Of a DNA stretch of 64,000 nucleotides, positions 38,570 to 46,055 are shown piece after piece. The notes beneath the pieces were generated by a model. The model searched no databases, was not told the origin of the DNA, and worked only from the letters and a program-made list of their open reading frames with translations. A program made the position numbers and the translations under genes. This DNA comes from Hyphomicrobiales bacterium (GTDB lineage Bacteria > Pseudomonadota > Alphaproteobacteria > Rhizobiales > Rhizobiaceae), in the NCBI GenBank assembly GCA_002400845.2, contig NVRK02000007.1:1-64000 (forward strand), read 5' to 3'. The first letter of the stretch is position 1, and every line of letters starts with the position of its first letter.

Positions 38570-38604
38570 AACCCGTCGCTCTATATGAGTGACGGGTTTT
38601 TTTT
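38570..38604 (+). terminator. Rho-independent terminator after hupB
   Basis: AACCCGTC(GCTC) pairs with (GAGT)GACGGGTT around a short A/T loop, followed by eight T. Confidence 0.94.
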
Positions 38605-38689
38605 GTTTAAAAAACAATCGTAGTATGGACATTGTGCAAATTATCGACTCCACTGTCTTTAGCGTTAATCTTTTAACAGAACTGGTATC

Positions 38690-40291
38690 GTGTTGAGTAA
38701 AAATAAAAATAACAATTCAACTAAAATACCACTTTTAGAAGTGCGTGACCTGACCAAAGTTTTTGGCACACTAAAAGCCAATGACAAAATTAATTTAAAA
38801 ATTGAAAAAGGCGAAATTCACGCTTTGTTAGGCGAGAATGGCGCAGGTAAATCGACCCTAGTAAAAATGCTTTACGGTTCACTGCAACCAACTTCAGGAA
38901 AAATTTTCTGGAAAGCAGAACCAGTGAGTATGCTTTCGCCATTTCAAGCACGAGCAACTGGCGTTGGAATGGTATTTCAACACTTTTCTCTTTTTGAATC
39001 TCTAACGGTTGCAGACAATATTGTATTATCACTTGGACCAGAATATAGCGTTGAGCAGGTTGCAAGGGATGCAGAAAAACTATCCGCTGATTATGGACTT
39101 CCACTCAAAGCAGATAGCATTATTGGTGACTTGTCTGTTGGGGAAAGGCAACGCGTTGAAATCGTGCGCTGTCTTTTACAAAACCCACAATTAATTATCT
39201 TAGATGAGCCAACTTCTGTTTTAACACCTCAAGAAGCAGATAATCTTTTTGTAACTTTAAAAAGATTAAGGAATGAGGGACGTTCTATATTATATATATC
39301 GCACCGCCTAGATGAGGTTCAAAAGCTGTGTGACAAAGCAACCATATTGCGAAATGGCAAATGGATAAGCGAATGCATTCCAAAAAAGGAAACCGCAGCC
39401 AGCCTCGCCACTATGATGGTTGGCGAAGACATTGCAGATATAAAACGCACAAATAGCAAATCTAAAAAACAACGCGATGTTCTACTAAGCGTAAATGATG
39501 CAAATTTAGAACAAGACAATCCATTTGCGGTAGAATTAAAAAACATCCATCTTGAAATTAGATCTGGTGAAATAGTTGGAATTGCTGGTGTGGCTGGAAA
39601 TGGTCAAAATGAATTGTTCTCATTACTTTCTGGAGAGGCAACAACACCTAAGAATGCAATTTCAATTAGAGGCAAGCAAGTTGGTAATTTAGATGTGAAT
39701 GAACGCCGCCAATTAGGAGCGGCATTTGTGCCTGAAGAACGCTTGGGGCACGGTGCAGTGCCCAATGCCGCCTTAACCCAAAACATGATTTTAACACGCC
39801 ATCAATCTGACAAAGTGGCTTTCAAAAAATATGGCGCTATTGGATACATTTGGCAAGAAATGGTGACCAAAGCGACCAAGCGTGTTTGTGATATTATGGA
39901 TGTTAGAAAAGCAGGCGAAGACCCTGTTGCAGGATCTTTATCTGGCGGTAATTTACAAAAATTCATTATGGGCCGCGAACTCGATCGTCAACCCTCAGTC
40001 TTTGTCGTGAACCAACCCACATGGGGTGTAGACGCTGGCGCAGCACAGCGCATAAGACAAACCATGATTGATCTAGCAAAGTCTGGCTCTGCTGTTCTCG
40101 TAATCTCACAAGATTTAGATGAAATATTAGAAATGTCAGATAGAATTGTTGTCATGCACGAAGGCACACTTATAGAGGCAGGGCCCGCTCACTCAATCAC
40201 GCGTGAACATATTGGATTATTAATGGGTGGCATGGGCCAACAAACATCTACTACTGATACCGCTAATAAAGGAGCAACCAATGCGTCTTGA
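38690..40291 (+). CDS. BMP-family (nucleoside-type) ABC transporter, double ATP-binding subunit
   Basis: This 533-residue protein has two ABC ATPase halves, as in NupO/YufO and RbsA. The first half has GENGAGKST, LSVGERQRVEIVRCL and LIILDEPTSVLTPQE. The second has the usual degenerate Walker A GVAGNGQNE, then SGGNLQKFIMGREL and the NQPTWGVDAGAA block typical of the nucleoside/BMP subgroup. The start is the GTG at 38690. It overlaps the first permease gene by 11 bases. With two permeases and a BMP-type binding protein downstream, it most likely imports nucleosides or related compounds; the substrate is inferred. Confidence 0.93.
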   Translation: MLSKNKNNNSTKIPLLEVRDLTKVFGTLKANDKINLKIEKGEIHALLGENGAGKSTLVKMLYGSLQPTSGKIFWKAEPVSMLSPFQARATGVGMVFQHFSLFESLTVADNIVLSLGPEYSVEQVARDAEKLSADYGLPLKADSIIGDLSVGERQRVEIVRCLLQNPQLIILDEPTSVLTPQEADNLFVTLKRLRNEGRSILYISHRLDEVQKLCDKATILRNGKWISECIPKKETAASLATMMVGEDIADIKRTNSKSKKQRDVLLSVNDANLEQDNPFAVELKNIHLEIRSGEIVGIAGVAGNGQNELFSLLSGEATTPKNAISIRGKQVGNLDVNERRQLGAAFVPEERLGHGAVPNAALTQNMILTRHQSDKVAFKKYGAIGYIWQEMVTKATKRVCDIMDVRKAGEDPVAGSLSGGNLQKFIMGRELDRQPSVFVVNQPTWGVDAGAAQRIRQTMIDLAKSGSAVLVISQDLDEILEMSDRIVVMHEGTLIEAGPAHSITREHIGLLMGGMGQQTSTTDTANKGATNAS

Positions 40292-41381
40292 GCTTATTAA
40301 ACGCGGTAACCCGTCTAAAACGTTTTCAATATTTTCACCCTTCATTGCGTTACTCCTAACATTCGTTACAGGCGCAATCATGTTTATGTTGCTGGGTAAA
40401 AACCCAATAACGGGGCTTTATACTTATTTCATAGAACCCTTAATTGACCCGTGGACGAGAGAACAAATTTTAGTAAAAGCCACGCCCCTAATTCTAATCG
40501 CAGTTGGTCTTGCTGTTTGTTTTAGGTCAAGCAATTGGAACATTGGCGCAGAAGGTCAATATATTATTGGCGGTATGTTTGGCGCTATCATTCCTGTTTA
40601 TTTTAACGAGTGGGACTCGCCACTGGTTTTACCTCTTGTAATGATGATGGGCATGATTGGTGGTGCGCTTTATGCCTATATTCCTGCAATTTTAAAATCT
40701 AAATTTGGCACCAATGAAATTTTAACCAGCTTGATGTTGGTATATGTTGCACAGCAAATTGTCGATTGGCTAGTACGTGGCCCTTGGCGCAATCCGGCAG
40801 GCATGGGTTTTCCAGGAACAAAAGACTTCAACGAAAGCGCAATACTTCCCAGCTTCTATGAATTTGGAGATGCTCATTACGGCAGTGTATTTGCGCTTAT
40901 TGCTGTAATCTTAGCATGGTTCTTTTTATCTAAAACCATCAAGGGTTTTGAAATAAACATCATTGGAGAGACGCCGCGTGCGGCAAAATTTGCTGGCTTT
41001 GATGTGAAAAAAATGACGATCTTTGCATTCTTAATTTCAGGCGCATTGGCAGGCTTGGCAGGCATTGCAGAAGTATCAGGATCTGTTGAAAAGCTCGATG
41101 ACAAATTATCCCTTGGCTATGGATTTACCGCAATCATCGTAGCATTTTTGGGCCGTCTAAACCCATTGGGAATTTTAGCGGCTGGCTTAATATTAGCCCT
41201 TACATATATAGGCGGCGAGGGCGCACAAATATCACTCGGCATTTCAGACCGCGCGACAAGAGTATTCCAAGGTCTATTATTATTCTTTGTGTTAGCTTGC
41301 GACACACTCATTCATTATCGTTTTAGATGGGTGAAAACTGTTGATAATATCTCAGGAACTAAATCTGGGGAGGGCACATAA
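40281..41381 (+). CDS. BMP-family ABC transporter permease 1
   Basis: I start this at the ATG at 40281 (MRLELIKRGNPSKTFSIF), preceded by AAAGGAGCAACC, which gives about 366 residues. The track start at 40227 lies inside the ATPase gene. It has about eight to ten membrane segments and the BPD_transp_2 permease pattern, for example VGLAVCFRSSNWNIGAEGQYIIGGMFGA, FGTNEILTSLMLVYVAQ and GFTAIIVAFLGRLNPLGI. It corresponds to the NupP/YufP subunit. Its stop overlaps the next gene by one base. Confidence 0.92.
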   Translation: MRLELIKRGNPSKTFSIFSPFIALLLTFVTGAIMFMLLGKNPITGLYTYFIEPLIDPWTREQILVKATPLILIAVGLAVCFRSSNWNIGAEGQYIIGGMFGAIIPVYFNEWDSPLVLPLVMMMGMIGGALYAYIPAILKSKFGTNEILTSLMLVYVAQQIVDWLVRGPWRNPAGMGFPGTKDFNESAILPSFYEFGDAHYGSVFALIAVILAWFFLSKTIKGFEINIIGETPRAAKFAGFDVKKMTIFAFLISGALAGLAGIAEVSGSVEKLDDKLSLGYGFTAIIVAFLGRLNPLGILAAGLILALTYIGGEGAQISLGISDRATRVFQGLLLFFVLACDTLIHYRFRWVKTVDNISGTKSGEGT

Positions 41382-42316
41382 TGTTTGGATTCAGCCTAGA
41401 TGTTTGGATAAGCATAATTATATCCGTTTGCGCTGCATCAACACCCTTATTGCTAGCGGCAACTGGTGAACTGATTGTTGAACGCTCTGGTGTATTAAAC
41501 CTTGGCGTAGAGGGCATGATGATAATGGGTGCTGTTGCTGGTTTTTCTGCCGCACAACTCTCAGGCAGCCCATATGTAGGCGCTCTAATCGCGGTATTCG
41601 CTGGCGCAATATTCTCTCTTTTATTCGGTTTTTTAACGCTTACCCTCGTCGCCAATCAAGTCGCCACTGGCTTGGCTCTTACGATTTTAGGGCTCGGCCT
41701 TTCTGGTATGATAGGGGAAGGTTTTGTTGGGCAACCGGGCATTAAAATGTTGCCGATAGAAATTCCATTACTAAGTGATATTCCCATTATTGGTAAAATA
41801 TTATTTGGCCAGGATATTATTTTCTACACATCAATATTACTCGTTTTTGCTGTGGGTTGGTTTTTGTTTAAAACCAAAGCAGGTCTTCAACTTCGCTCAG
41901 TAGGCGACAACCATACATCAGCCCATGCGCTTGGAATCAACGTTATTAAGACAAGATATTTAGCCGTCATGTTTGGTGGTGCTTGTGCTGGCTTAGCAGG
42001 TGCACATTTGTCGCTTGTCTATGTGCCACAATGGGTAGAAGGCATGACAGCGGGCAGGGGATGGATAGCACTGGCCTTAGTCGTCTTTTCATCTTGGCGC
42101 CCAATGCGATTGCTAGTTGGTGCTTATTTATTTGGCGCGGTAACCATAGCCCAATTCCACGTTCAAGCATTAGGCATTGGCATACCGGCACAATTTTTAA
42201 CCTCATTGCCGTATATTGCAACAATCATTGTGTTAGTTATCATTGCCAGAAACCGTAGAATGACTATGATTAACACACCTGCGTCTCTTGGAAAATCATT
42301 CGTTCCAGATCGCTAA
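41381..42316 (+). CDS. BMP-family ABC transporter permease 2
   Basis: This 311-residue protein has about eight membrane segments and the second-permease pattern of nucleoside ABC systems (NupQ/YufQ): ATGELIVERSGVLNLGVEGMMIMGAVAGF, then LRSVGDNHTSAHALGINV and GGACAGLAGAHLSLVYVPQWVEGMTAGRGWIALALVVFSSWRP. The ATG overlaps the previous stop (TAATG), so the two permeases are translationally coupled. Confidence 0.93.
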   Translation: MFGFSLDVWISIIISVCAASTPLLLAATGELIVERSGVLNLGVEGMMIMGAVAGFSAAQLSGSPYVGALIAVFAGAIFSLLFGFLTLTLVANQVATGLALTILGLGLSGMIGEGFVGQPGIKMLPIEIPLLSDIPIIGKILFGQDIIFYTSILLVFAVGWFLFKTKAGLQLRSVGDNHTSAHALGINVIKTRYLAVMFGGACAGLAGAHLSLVYVPQWVEGMTAGRGWIALALVVFSSWRPMRLLVGAYLFGAVTIAQFHVQALGIGIPAQFLTSLPYIATIIVLVIIARNRRMTMINTPASLGKSFVPDR

Positions 42317-42375
42317 ACTATAAAGAAAACACAATTCGGTCCACAGACAGAAAATAATATACAGGGAGCAAAAAT

Positions 42376-43536
42376 ATGAAAAAAATACTAATAGCCATTT
42401 TAGGCATAGCAGTCGTTGGCGGAGGGTATTATCTTTATAATCAAAACCAAACCGCAAAAATGACAGCAATGAAAGCGATGGAAGCTCAAAAAGCAGCCGA
42501 AGCAAAAGAAGAAGCTGAAAAAGTTGCAGCACTTGCCAAAACCAAAGCTTGCTTTATCTACATTGGCCCAACAGGCGATTTTGGCTGGACATACCAGCAT
42601 GACCAAGGCCGCAAACAAATTGAAGCAGAACTTGGCGATGCGGTTGAAACAGCATTTCTTGAAAGTGTTCCAGAAAGCGCAGAAGCTCAGCGTCCAATCG
42701 AAAACTTTGCGCGCAATGGCTGTGACATTATTTTCACAACATCGTTCAACTATATGGACCCAACAAATAAAGCCGCAAAAAAGCACCCAAATGTAAAATT
42801 TGAACATGCAACAGGCTTTAAACGCGAATCTGATAACGTTTCGACTTATTCTTCAAAATTCTATCAAGGCCGCTACGTACAAGGTCAAATCGCCGCTAAA
42901 ATGTCAAAAACTGGCGTTGCGGGATATATCGCATCTTTCCCGATTCCAGAAGTTGTTCGCGGTATCAATGCATTCATCTTAGGCGCTCAATCTGTAAACC
43001 CAGATTTTAAACTAAAAGTAGTTTGGGTTAGCACTTGGTTCGATCCACCAAAAGAAGCTGATGCTGCAAAAGCATTGATCGACCAAGGTGTCGACATCAT
43101 TACACAGCACACCGATTCTACTGCCGCAATGCAAGTAGCAAGTGACCGTGGTATCAAAGCATTTGGCCAAGCATCAGACATGATAAAATTTGGTCCTAAA
43201 ACACAGCTTACTGCCATCATTGACGATTGGGGTCCATATTACGTCGAACGCACAAAAGCGGTTATCGACGGCACGTGGAAGCAATCAGACACATGGCGCG
43301 GCATGGCAGAAGGTAATGTTGTTATGGCGCCCTTTACAAACATGCCTGATGACGTAGCCGCTATGGCAACTAAAACCACAGCAGACATCACTTCTGGCGC
43401 TGTAGAACCATTCACAGGACCAATCATGAAGCAAGATGGTACTGTGTGGCTAAAAGCTGGTGAGAAGTCAGATATTGGCACTCTATTAGGCATGAACTTC
43501 TACGTTAAAGGCGTGGACGATAAACTGCCTAATTAA
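42376..43536 (+). CDS. BMP/PnrA-family substrate-binding protein, probably membrane-anchored
   Basis: This 386-residue protein is the binding component of the preceding ABC operon, and GGGAGC precedes its ATG. The BMP fold is shown by ACFIYIGPTGDFGWTYQHDQGRKQIE, CDIIFTTSFNYMDPTNKAAKKHPNVKFEHATGFK and SFPIPEVVRGINAFILGAQSVNPDFKLKVVWVSTWFDPPKEADAAKALIDQGVDIITQHTDS. The N-terminus has a hydrophobic helix, ILIAILGIAVVGGGYYLYN, but no lipobox and no clear signal-peptidase site. An Ala/Glu/Lys-rich helix of about 30 residues follows it (MKAMEAQKAAEAKEEAEKVAALAK). It therefore looks tethered by an uncleaved helix and stalk. It is last in the operon and followed by a terminator. Confidence 0.9.
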   Translation: MKKILIAILGIAVVGGGYYLYNQNQTAKMTAMKAMEAQKAAEAKEEAEKVAALAKTKACFIYIGPTGDFGWTYQHDQGRKQIEAELGDAVETAFLESVPESAEAQRPIENFARNGCDIIFTTSFNYMDPTNKAAKKHPNVKFEHATGFKRESDNVSTYSSKFYQGRYVQGQIAAKMSKTGVAGYIASFPIPEVVRGINAFILGAQSVNPDFKLKVVWVSTWFDPPKEADAAKALIDQGVDIITQHTDSTAAMQVASDRGIKAFGQASDMIKFGPKTQLTAIIDDWGPYYVERTKAVIDGTWKQSDTWRGMAEGNVVMAPFTNMPDDVAAMATKTTADITSGAVEPFTGPIMKQDGTVWLKAGEKSDIGTLLGMNFYVKGVDDKLPN

Positions 43537-43594
43537 GTTTTGAGTTAAAAGTAGAATAAGGCGCAAAACAGCCAATTTTTACAATATATTACCC

Positions 43595-43628
43595 TAAAAG
43601 GCCGGATAGATTTTCTGGCCTTTTTTTA
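43595..43628 (+). terminator. Rho-independent terminator after the BMP ABC operon
   Basis: AAAAGGCCGGA pairs with TCTGGCCTTTT (one G-T pair), followed by a long T run. Confidence 0.92.
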
Positions 43629-43717
43629 TTTCTAAAATAAATGTAATTAGGTCAAAATTGGGCTTGTATTACAGCCAAGAATATAGCATTACCCACGAAC
43701 CACATATTGGCATCTTT

Positions 43718-43807
43718 GGAGAGGTGACAGAGTGGTCGAATGTACCGGTCTTGAAAACCGGCGAGCGCGCAAGCGTTCCGTGGGTTCGAATCCCACCCTC
43801 TCCGCCA
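43718..43807 (+). tRNA. tRNA-Ser (anticodon TGA), CCA encoded
   Basis: Acceptor GGAGAGG pairs with CCTCTCC, followed by GCCA. The anticodon arm CCGGTCTTGAAAACCGG gives anticodon TGA. A long variable arm (GCGCGCAAGCGT) and the T arm GTGGGTTCGAATCCCAC mark a class II serine tRNA. Confidence 0.97.
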
Positions 43808-43840
43808 TAGAACATTTTGTTTCACAAAATGCGTACAGAT

Positions 43841-44032
43841 TCACAACATTGTAATAACTAAAAGTGACAGCTGATTGGTACAATCAGCGAGAGCAGGGTA
43901 GAGCAATACCCAAAACGCGTAAGTTGCGCAGACATAAACTTGTGCAACCAATTCAATTCTCTTATGCCAATAAGCTACTTTCTCTCTGTGTTCTTCCGTT
44001 GATTGTACATCACTATTTTGAAAGGCTTCCAA
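43841..44032 (-). CDS. Possible small protein next to tRNA-Ser
   Basis: This is a 63-residue ORF with a TTG start and no strong ribosome site. The middle, EHREKVAYWHKRIELVAQVY, is amphipathic and is followed by a hydrophobic YAFWVLLYPALA. It follows the 40-residue ORF on the same strand and ends just before the tRNA-Ser 3' end. I do not recognise it. It could be a remnant of an element once inserted at the tRNA, or chance. Confidence 0.25.
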   Translation of the reverse strand: MEAFQNSDVQSTEEHREKVAYWHKRIELVAQVYVCATYAFWVLLYPALADCTNQLSLLVITML

Positions 44033-44047
44033 CTAACCTGTATAAGC

Positions 44048-44170
44048 CTAATGTTTTTCCTTAAGACGCAACTTCTTTGTTTCAAGTTTTTCTTTAAGCA
44101 AGGTTGTTATCAGGCTTCCTATTCCAAGCCCACCCAACGCACTTACTATAATTGTTATCCAATTCGCCAT
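44048..44170 (-). CDS. Possible 40-residue single-span membrane protein
   Basis: The minus strand reads MANWITIIVSALGGLGIGSL, then ITTLLKEKLETKKLRLKEKH: one glycine-rich membrane helix and a basic amphipathic tail. This build resembles small phage-associated membrane proteins, but no family was recognised and the ribosome site is weak. Between this ORF and the beta-barrel gene I see nothing else that I can support. Confidence 0.4.
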   Translation of the reverse strand: MANWITIIVSALGGLGIGSLITTLLKEKLETKKLRLKEKH

Positions 44171-44363
44171 GCTTTACGTGTACCGGTCATCGTTGAAATA
44201 AGTAAACGGCTATTTCTAAAAAGCTATCGCCGTATAGTTAATCATACGCATTTTTGAGAAGAAATAGACCAGACTCGCATGGGTTGTATTTATTGCAGCC
44301 TTTCTGCTTCTATGCTACATGATTTAGTCTGTTAAATAGTTAGGGTTGGGGGCCATTACTGTT

Positions 44364-45308
44364 ATGTTTCGTATTTGCTTGGGTTTAATACTTCATGTTG
44401 TTTTAATAGGCGCAGCATTTGCAGAGGCGAATGCCGAACAACTAATCAAAGATAAAAGTTGGTCAGCGACTTGGATACCTTATTACGCTACGATTAATCA
44501 GGATGCTACTAAGGGTAGTTTGGCGACAACAACTACAATTAATTCCCAGAGTTTTAGAATTGAAAAGCGAATTAATTCTGTATTTGACATTGGCATTGAT
44601 CTGACCTTCGAACAATCAAATCAAGTTGCCAATAAAAAGCTGTCAGGATTTGGAACTAAGGCAAGCTTGGGCCAAGACAGTTATGAGGCCAATGTCTTTG
44701 GTCGCACAAAGGTAGGCGTAATATCTCTCGAATCCCATGTGCGTTTTGGTCGTGACAACTATAAACTCTTGCGTCCAGATTTGTTGACTGGGCTTGTTGG
44801 CCAATCTAAATCCAGCGGGTATCATTTCGGATCATATGTTGAAGCGAGTGCTACGATCCCGCTCAATGAATATTTCTTTGTACGCCCAGTTGTTGATTTC
44901 GATTATGAATATCTATCCGTAAATTCCTTTTCTGAAACTGGAGCTGGACCTGGCAACATAACATTTAGCCGTGTTGAAGATCGCCGTGCAATTGGCCAAG
45001 TTGGCATTGCTCTTGGTGCAAAATGGGATATGTCAGACGCAAGCTCACTAACAGTATTTGTTAATACCAAATACAGACGCAATTTTTTAACTGGACCAAT
45101 TAGTACCAATGCTGTGCAGCCACGAGGTCTTGGATATCTAGGAAAACAGACATTATCGAACGGACAGGAAAAAGAAGGCCTTATTCTGGACGTCGGTACA
45201 ATGTTGTCCAAAAACAATGGTATGCAAATCTGGGCGGTTTATCGTGGTCAATATTTCCCAAGTTCCACTAGGCATGGCCTGAGCGGACAGTTGAAAATTT
45301 CATTTTAG
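44364..45308 (+). CDS. Outer-membrane beta-barrel protein, autotransporter-barrel-like
   Basis: I start this at the ATG at 44364, giving about 314 residues with the signal peptide MFRICLGLILHVVLIGAAFA. The mature part has alternating aromatic and polar strands with frequent Gly and Tyr (YHFGSYVEASATIPLNEYFFVRPVVDFDYEYLSVN; GQVGIALGAKWDMSDASSLTVFVNTKYRRNF). It ends in QLKISF, the C-terminal Phe that Bam-assembled barrels need. It resembles an autotransporter barrel without a long passenger. It lies upstream of and convergent with the LuxR-type two-component system. Function unknown. Confidence 0.75.
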   Translation: MFRICLGLILHVVLIGAAFAEANAEQLIKDKSWSATWIPYYATINQDATKGSLATTTTINSQSFRIEKRINSVFDIGIDLTFEQSNQVANKKLSGFGTKASLGQDSYEANVFGRTKVGVISLESHVRFGRDNYKLLRPDLLTGLVGQSKSSGYHFGSYVEASATIPLNEYFFVRPVVDFDYEYLSVNSFSETGAGPGNITFSRVEDRRAIGQVGIALGAKWDMSDASSLTVFVNTKYRRNFLTGPISTNAVQPRGLGYLGKQTLSNGQEKEGLILDVGTMLSKNNGMQIWAVYRGQYFPSSTRHGLSGQLKISF

Positions 45309-45386
45309 TGCGCCCTTTAGTTTAAGCGTTCAAGATCATTCAACTAGGGCAGAATAGCCCGATAGTCTTGGTAATAATAATTAGGA

Positions 45387-46055
45387 CTAAAAATCCTCAG
45401 GCTGAATAAGATTAAAGTTAATGGCGATTGCAACTGCTTCAGAACGGTTTGAAACATCAAGTTTTCGCAAAATTGCACTAACATGATAACGCGCAGTAGA
45501 AACTGATACGCCCAACATTTCAGCTATTTCTGGATTGGTAAAACCCTTTGACATAAAGGCCAGTACCTTTTTTTGTTGATTTCCAAACAGGGCGAATTCT
45601 TCAACTGCCTTTGATTTAAGTTCACTCTCGTTTTGTTTATAAGTGGCTTCAAGCAACCCATCTGGAATGAGTATTTCTCCGCTGAATATACGACGAATAG
45701 AACTAGTCAGATTGGCGGCAGAAATATCCTTAATAAGGTAGCCGCACGCACCGGCATCAATCATACCTTCTACAATATCTCTATTTGCAAACGTGCTGAG
45801 GCCTATAATACGAACACTTTGATGATGCTCTACAATTAATTGAGTGGCCAGTTTACCACTCATGCCTTCCATTTTGACATCCATTAAAATGATGTCCGGT
45901 TTGAGTTTTTTGCTTAGAAAAACAGCTTCTTCACCATTTTCGGCTTCGCCAACAACTTCCATGTCTGGCACTTCGCCAAGGACCAGTGCCAACCCCTTTC
46001 TCACAACCATATGGTCGTCGACCAATAAAATGCGAATTATTTTACTCTGTGTCAT
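45387..46055 (-). CDS. LuxR/NarL-family response regulator
   Basis: This 222-residue regulator has an N-terminal receiver domain (ILLVDDHMVVRKGLALVL, phospho-Asp in DIILMDVKMEGMSG, later Lys in GYLIKDI). A GerE-type helix-turn-helix follows: LAFMSKGFTNPEIAEMLGVSVSTARYHVSAILRKLDVSNRSEAV. It overlaps the kinase gene upstream by 14 bases, so the two form one two-component system. Targets are unknown; the neighbouring barrel, PAN-domain and autotransporter genes are the obvious candidates by position. Confidence 0.93.
   Translation of the reverse strand: MTQSKIIRILLVDDHMVVRKGLALVLGEVPDMEVVGEAENGEEAVFLSKKLKPDIILMDVKMEGMSGKLATQLIVEHHQSVRIIGLSTFANRDIVEGMIDAGACGYLIKDISAANLTSSIRRIFSGEILIPDGLLEATYKQNESELKSKAVEEFALFGNQQKKVLAFMSKGFTNPEIAEMLGVSVSTARYHVSAILRKLDVSNRSEAVAIAINFNLIQPEDF

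Noticed and set aside
43689-43883. 64-residue minus-strand ORF
   Set aside because: It is antisense to tRNA-Ser, with the typical false peptide AERVGFEPTERLRARRFSRPVHSTTLSP.
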